Part shown: positions 5,948 through 6,740 of the stretch, one piece after another | Layout of the letters: every line of letters begins with the position of its first letter | Numbering within the stretch: position 1 is the stretch's first letter | NCBI GenBank assembly: GCA_965365465.1 | Contig: CBDUBU010000225.1 | Location: forward strand, 1-6,740 | Direction: 5' to 3' | Origin: CBDUBU01 sp965365465 | Lineage (GTDB): Bacteria > Bacteroidota > Rhodothermia > Rhodothermales > DASSAV01 | Length of the DNA stretch: 6,740 nt | Translations under genes and position numbers: made by a program | Notes under the pieces: model-generated | The model's database searches: none | What the model was told of the DNA's origin: nothing | Seen by the model: only the letters and a program-made list of their open reading frames with translations

Positions 5948-6740
5948 ATGAAACAATCCATCCTGGTCACCGGCGCTACCGGAAATGTGGGCGCGGAAGT
6001 GGCGCGCCTGCTGCACGAACGGGGCCTGCCGGTCAGGGCCGCCGTCCGCGATGTAGAGAAGGCCCACACCGAGCTGGAAGAGATCCCTCGGGTCGCCTTT
6101 GACTTCGAGCGACCGGAAACCCATGTTGCGGCCTTTGAGGGGGTCAGGCGGTTGTTCCTGATGCGGCCTCCGGCGGTTTCGAGGGCTTCCATCCTGGCCG
6201 CCACGGTCGAAGCAGCGCGAAAGGCCGGCATAGAACAAATCGTATTGCTCTCCCTGCTCGGCGTGGAGAAAAACCGGTTTGTTCCACACCGAAAAATCGA
6301 GGGTTACGTGCGGGCCTCCGGCATTCCGTACACCTTTCTGCGGGCAGGTTTCTTCATGCAGAACCTGAGCACGACCCACCGGGCCGATCTCATCGCCTTC
6401 GACGAGGTGTTTGTCCCTGCGGGGCAGGGCAAAACGGCTTTTATCGACGTGCGGGACATTGCCGCCGTGGCTGTGAACGCCTTTACCAGTGCGGCGCACT
6501 ACAACAGGGCATACGACCTGACCGGCAGCGAGGCGCTGTCCTACGCCGAGGCATCTCGCATTCTTACGGAGGTGCTGGGTCGGAAGATCACCTATGCCGA
6601 TCCCTCGCCGCTTCGGTTCGTGCGCCGTATGCGCCACCGGGGGTATAGCTGGGGGTTCATCGCGGTCATGCTGGGGATCTACACGACCACCCGATTCGGC
6701 TTGGCTGCCCGCGTCACCGACGACGTGAGCCGTTTGCTGG
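5948..6740 (+). CDS. NmrA-type SDR, NAD(P)-binding oxidoreductase/sensor (3' end outside window)
   Basis: The frame stays open from the ATG at 5948 to the right edge: 264 codons, and the family usually runs about 280-300, so little is missing. The cofactor loop GATGNVG (residues 9-15) follows the first strand, and AAVRD (31-35) supplies the Arg favouring NADP. LLSLLGVEKN (100-109) and VPHRKIEGY (112-120) follow. ASGIPYTFLRAGFFMQNL (123-140) is the signature stretch of the NmrA-like/azoreductase-like atypical SDRs, with Lys116 in the conserved HxK position. VRDIAAVAVNAF and YDLTGSEALSYAEA in the second half are the usual substrate-side elements. Members are NADPH-dependent quinone or azo-dye reductases or redox-sensing proteins without catalysis; which applies here is unknown. 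No Shine-Dalgarno sequence precedes the start (GTGGA directly abuts the ATG). It is divergent from the SDR gene at 5149-5793. Confidence 0.92.
   Translation, partial: MKQSILVTGATGNVGAEVARLLHERGLPVRAAVRDVEKAHTELEEIPRVAFDFERPETHVAAFEGVRRLFLMRPPAVSRASILAATVEAARKAGIEQIVLLSLLGVEKNRFVPHRKIEGYVRASGIPYTFLRAGFFMQNLSTTHRADLIAFDEVFVPAGQGKTAFIDVRDIAAVAVNAFTSAAHYNRAYDLTGSEALSYAEASRILTEVLGRKITYADPSPLRFVRRMRHRGYSWGFIAVMLGIYTTTRFGLAARVTDDVSRLL

Noticed and set aside
5717..6637. A 306-codon open frame on the minus strand
   Set aside because: It runs antisense through the NmrA-type gene, crosses the promoter region and enters the SDR gene. Its translation has no recognisable domain, while both overlapped genes have clear family motifs. 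Such frames are common in GC-rich DNA.

Overview
The window is a 6.7 kb piece of a GC-rich bacterial chromosome with compact, ordinary housekeeping and accessory genes. There is no phage, IS element, CRISPR array, rRNA or tRNA visible. Several products (the CxxC-less thioredoxin-reductase-like protein, the YfiT-type DinB protein, the iodotyrosine-deiodinase-like flavoprotein) and the general lack of Shine-Dalgarno sequences would fit a Bacteroidota/Rhodothermota-type organism. This placement is an inference from gene style and is not proven by any marker in the window.

Layout. (1) 3-779 (+): C-terminal part of a thioredoxin-reductase-like flavoprotein, cut by the left edge. (2) 942-2129 (+): AI-2E/PerM-family membrane transporter. 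(3) 2188-2246: a short palindromic dispersed-type repeat between two convergent genes, which supplies the last nine codons of the next gene. (4) 2217-2984 (-): flavin reductase of the nitroreductase superfamily that carries the Glu-Tyr-Lys signature of iodotyrosine deiodinases. (5) 2985-3237: divergent intergenic region, with a possible 36-codon leader ORF touching the next gene. (6) 3238-4110 (+): monoacylglycerol-lipase-like alpha/beta hydrolase. (7) 4136-5793 (-): three closely spaced genes, read in the order atypical SDR, DUF6069-like four-helix membrane protein, YfiT-like DinB metal-dependent transferase/hydrolase. (8) 5794-5947: divergent promoter region with a strong inverted repeat and a perfect palindrome over overlapping promoter-like elements. 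(9) 5948-6740 (+): NmrA-type NAD(P)-binding protein, cut by the right edge.

Taken together the genes lean towards redox and detoxification work: two NAD(P)-binding SDR/NmrA proteins sharing one control region, a pyridine-nucleotide-flavin reductase, a dehalogenase-like flavoenzyme, and a family tied to low-molecular-weight thiols. No convincing previously undescribed system is visible. The best leads are the shared SDR/NmrA operator, the intact deiodinase triad, and the repeat fused into a coding 3' end.
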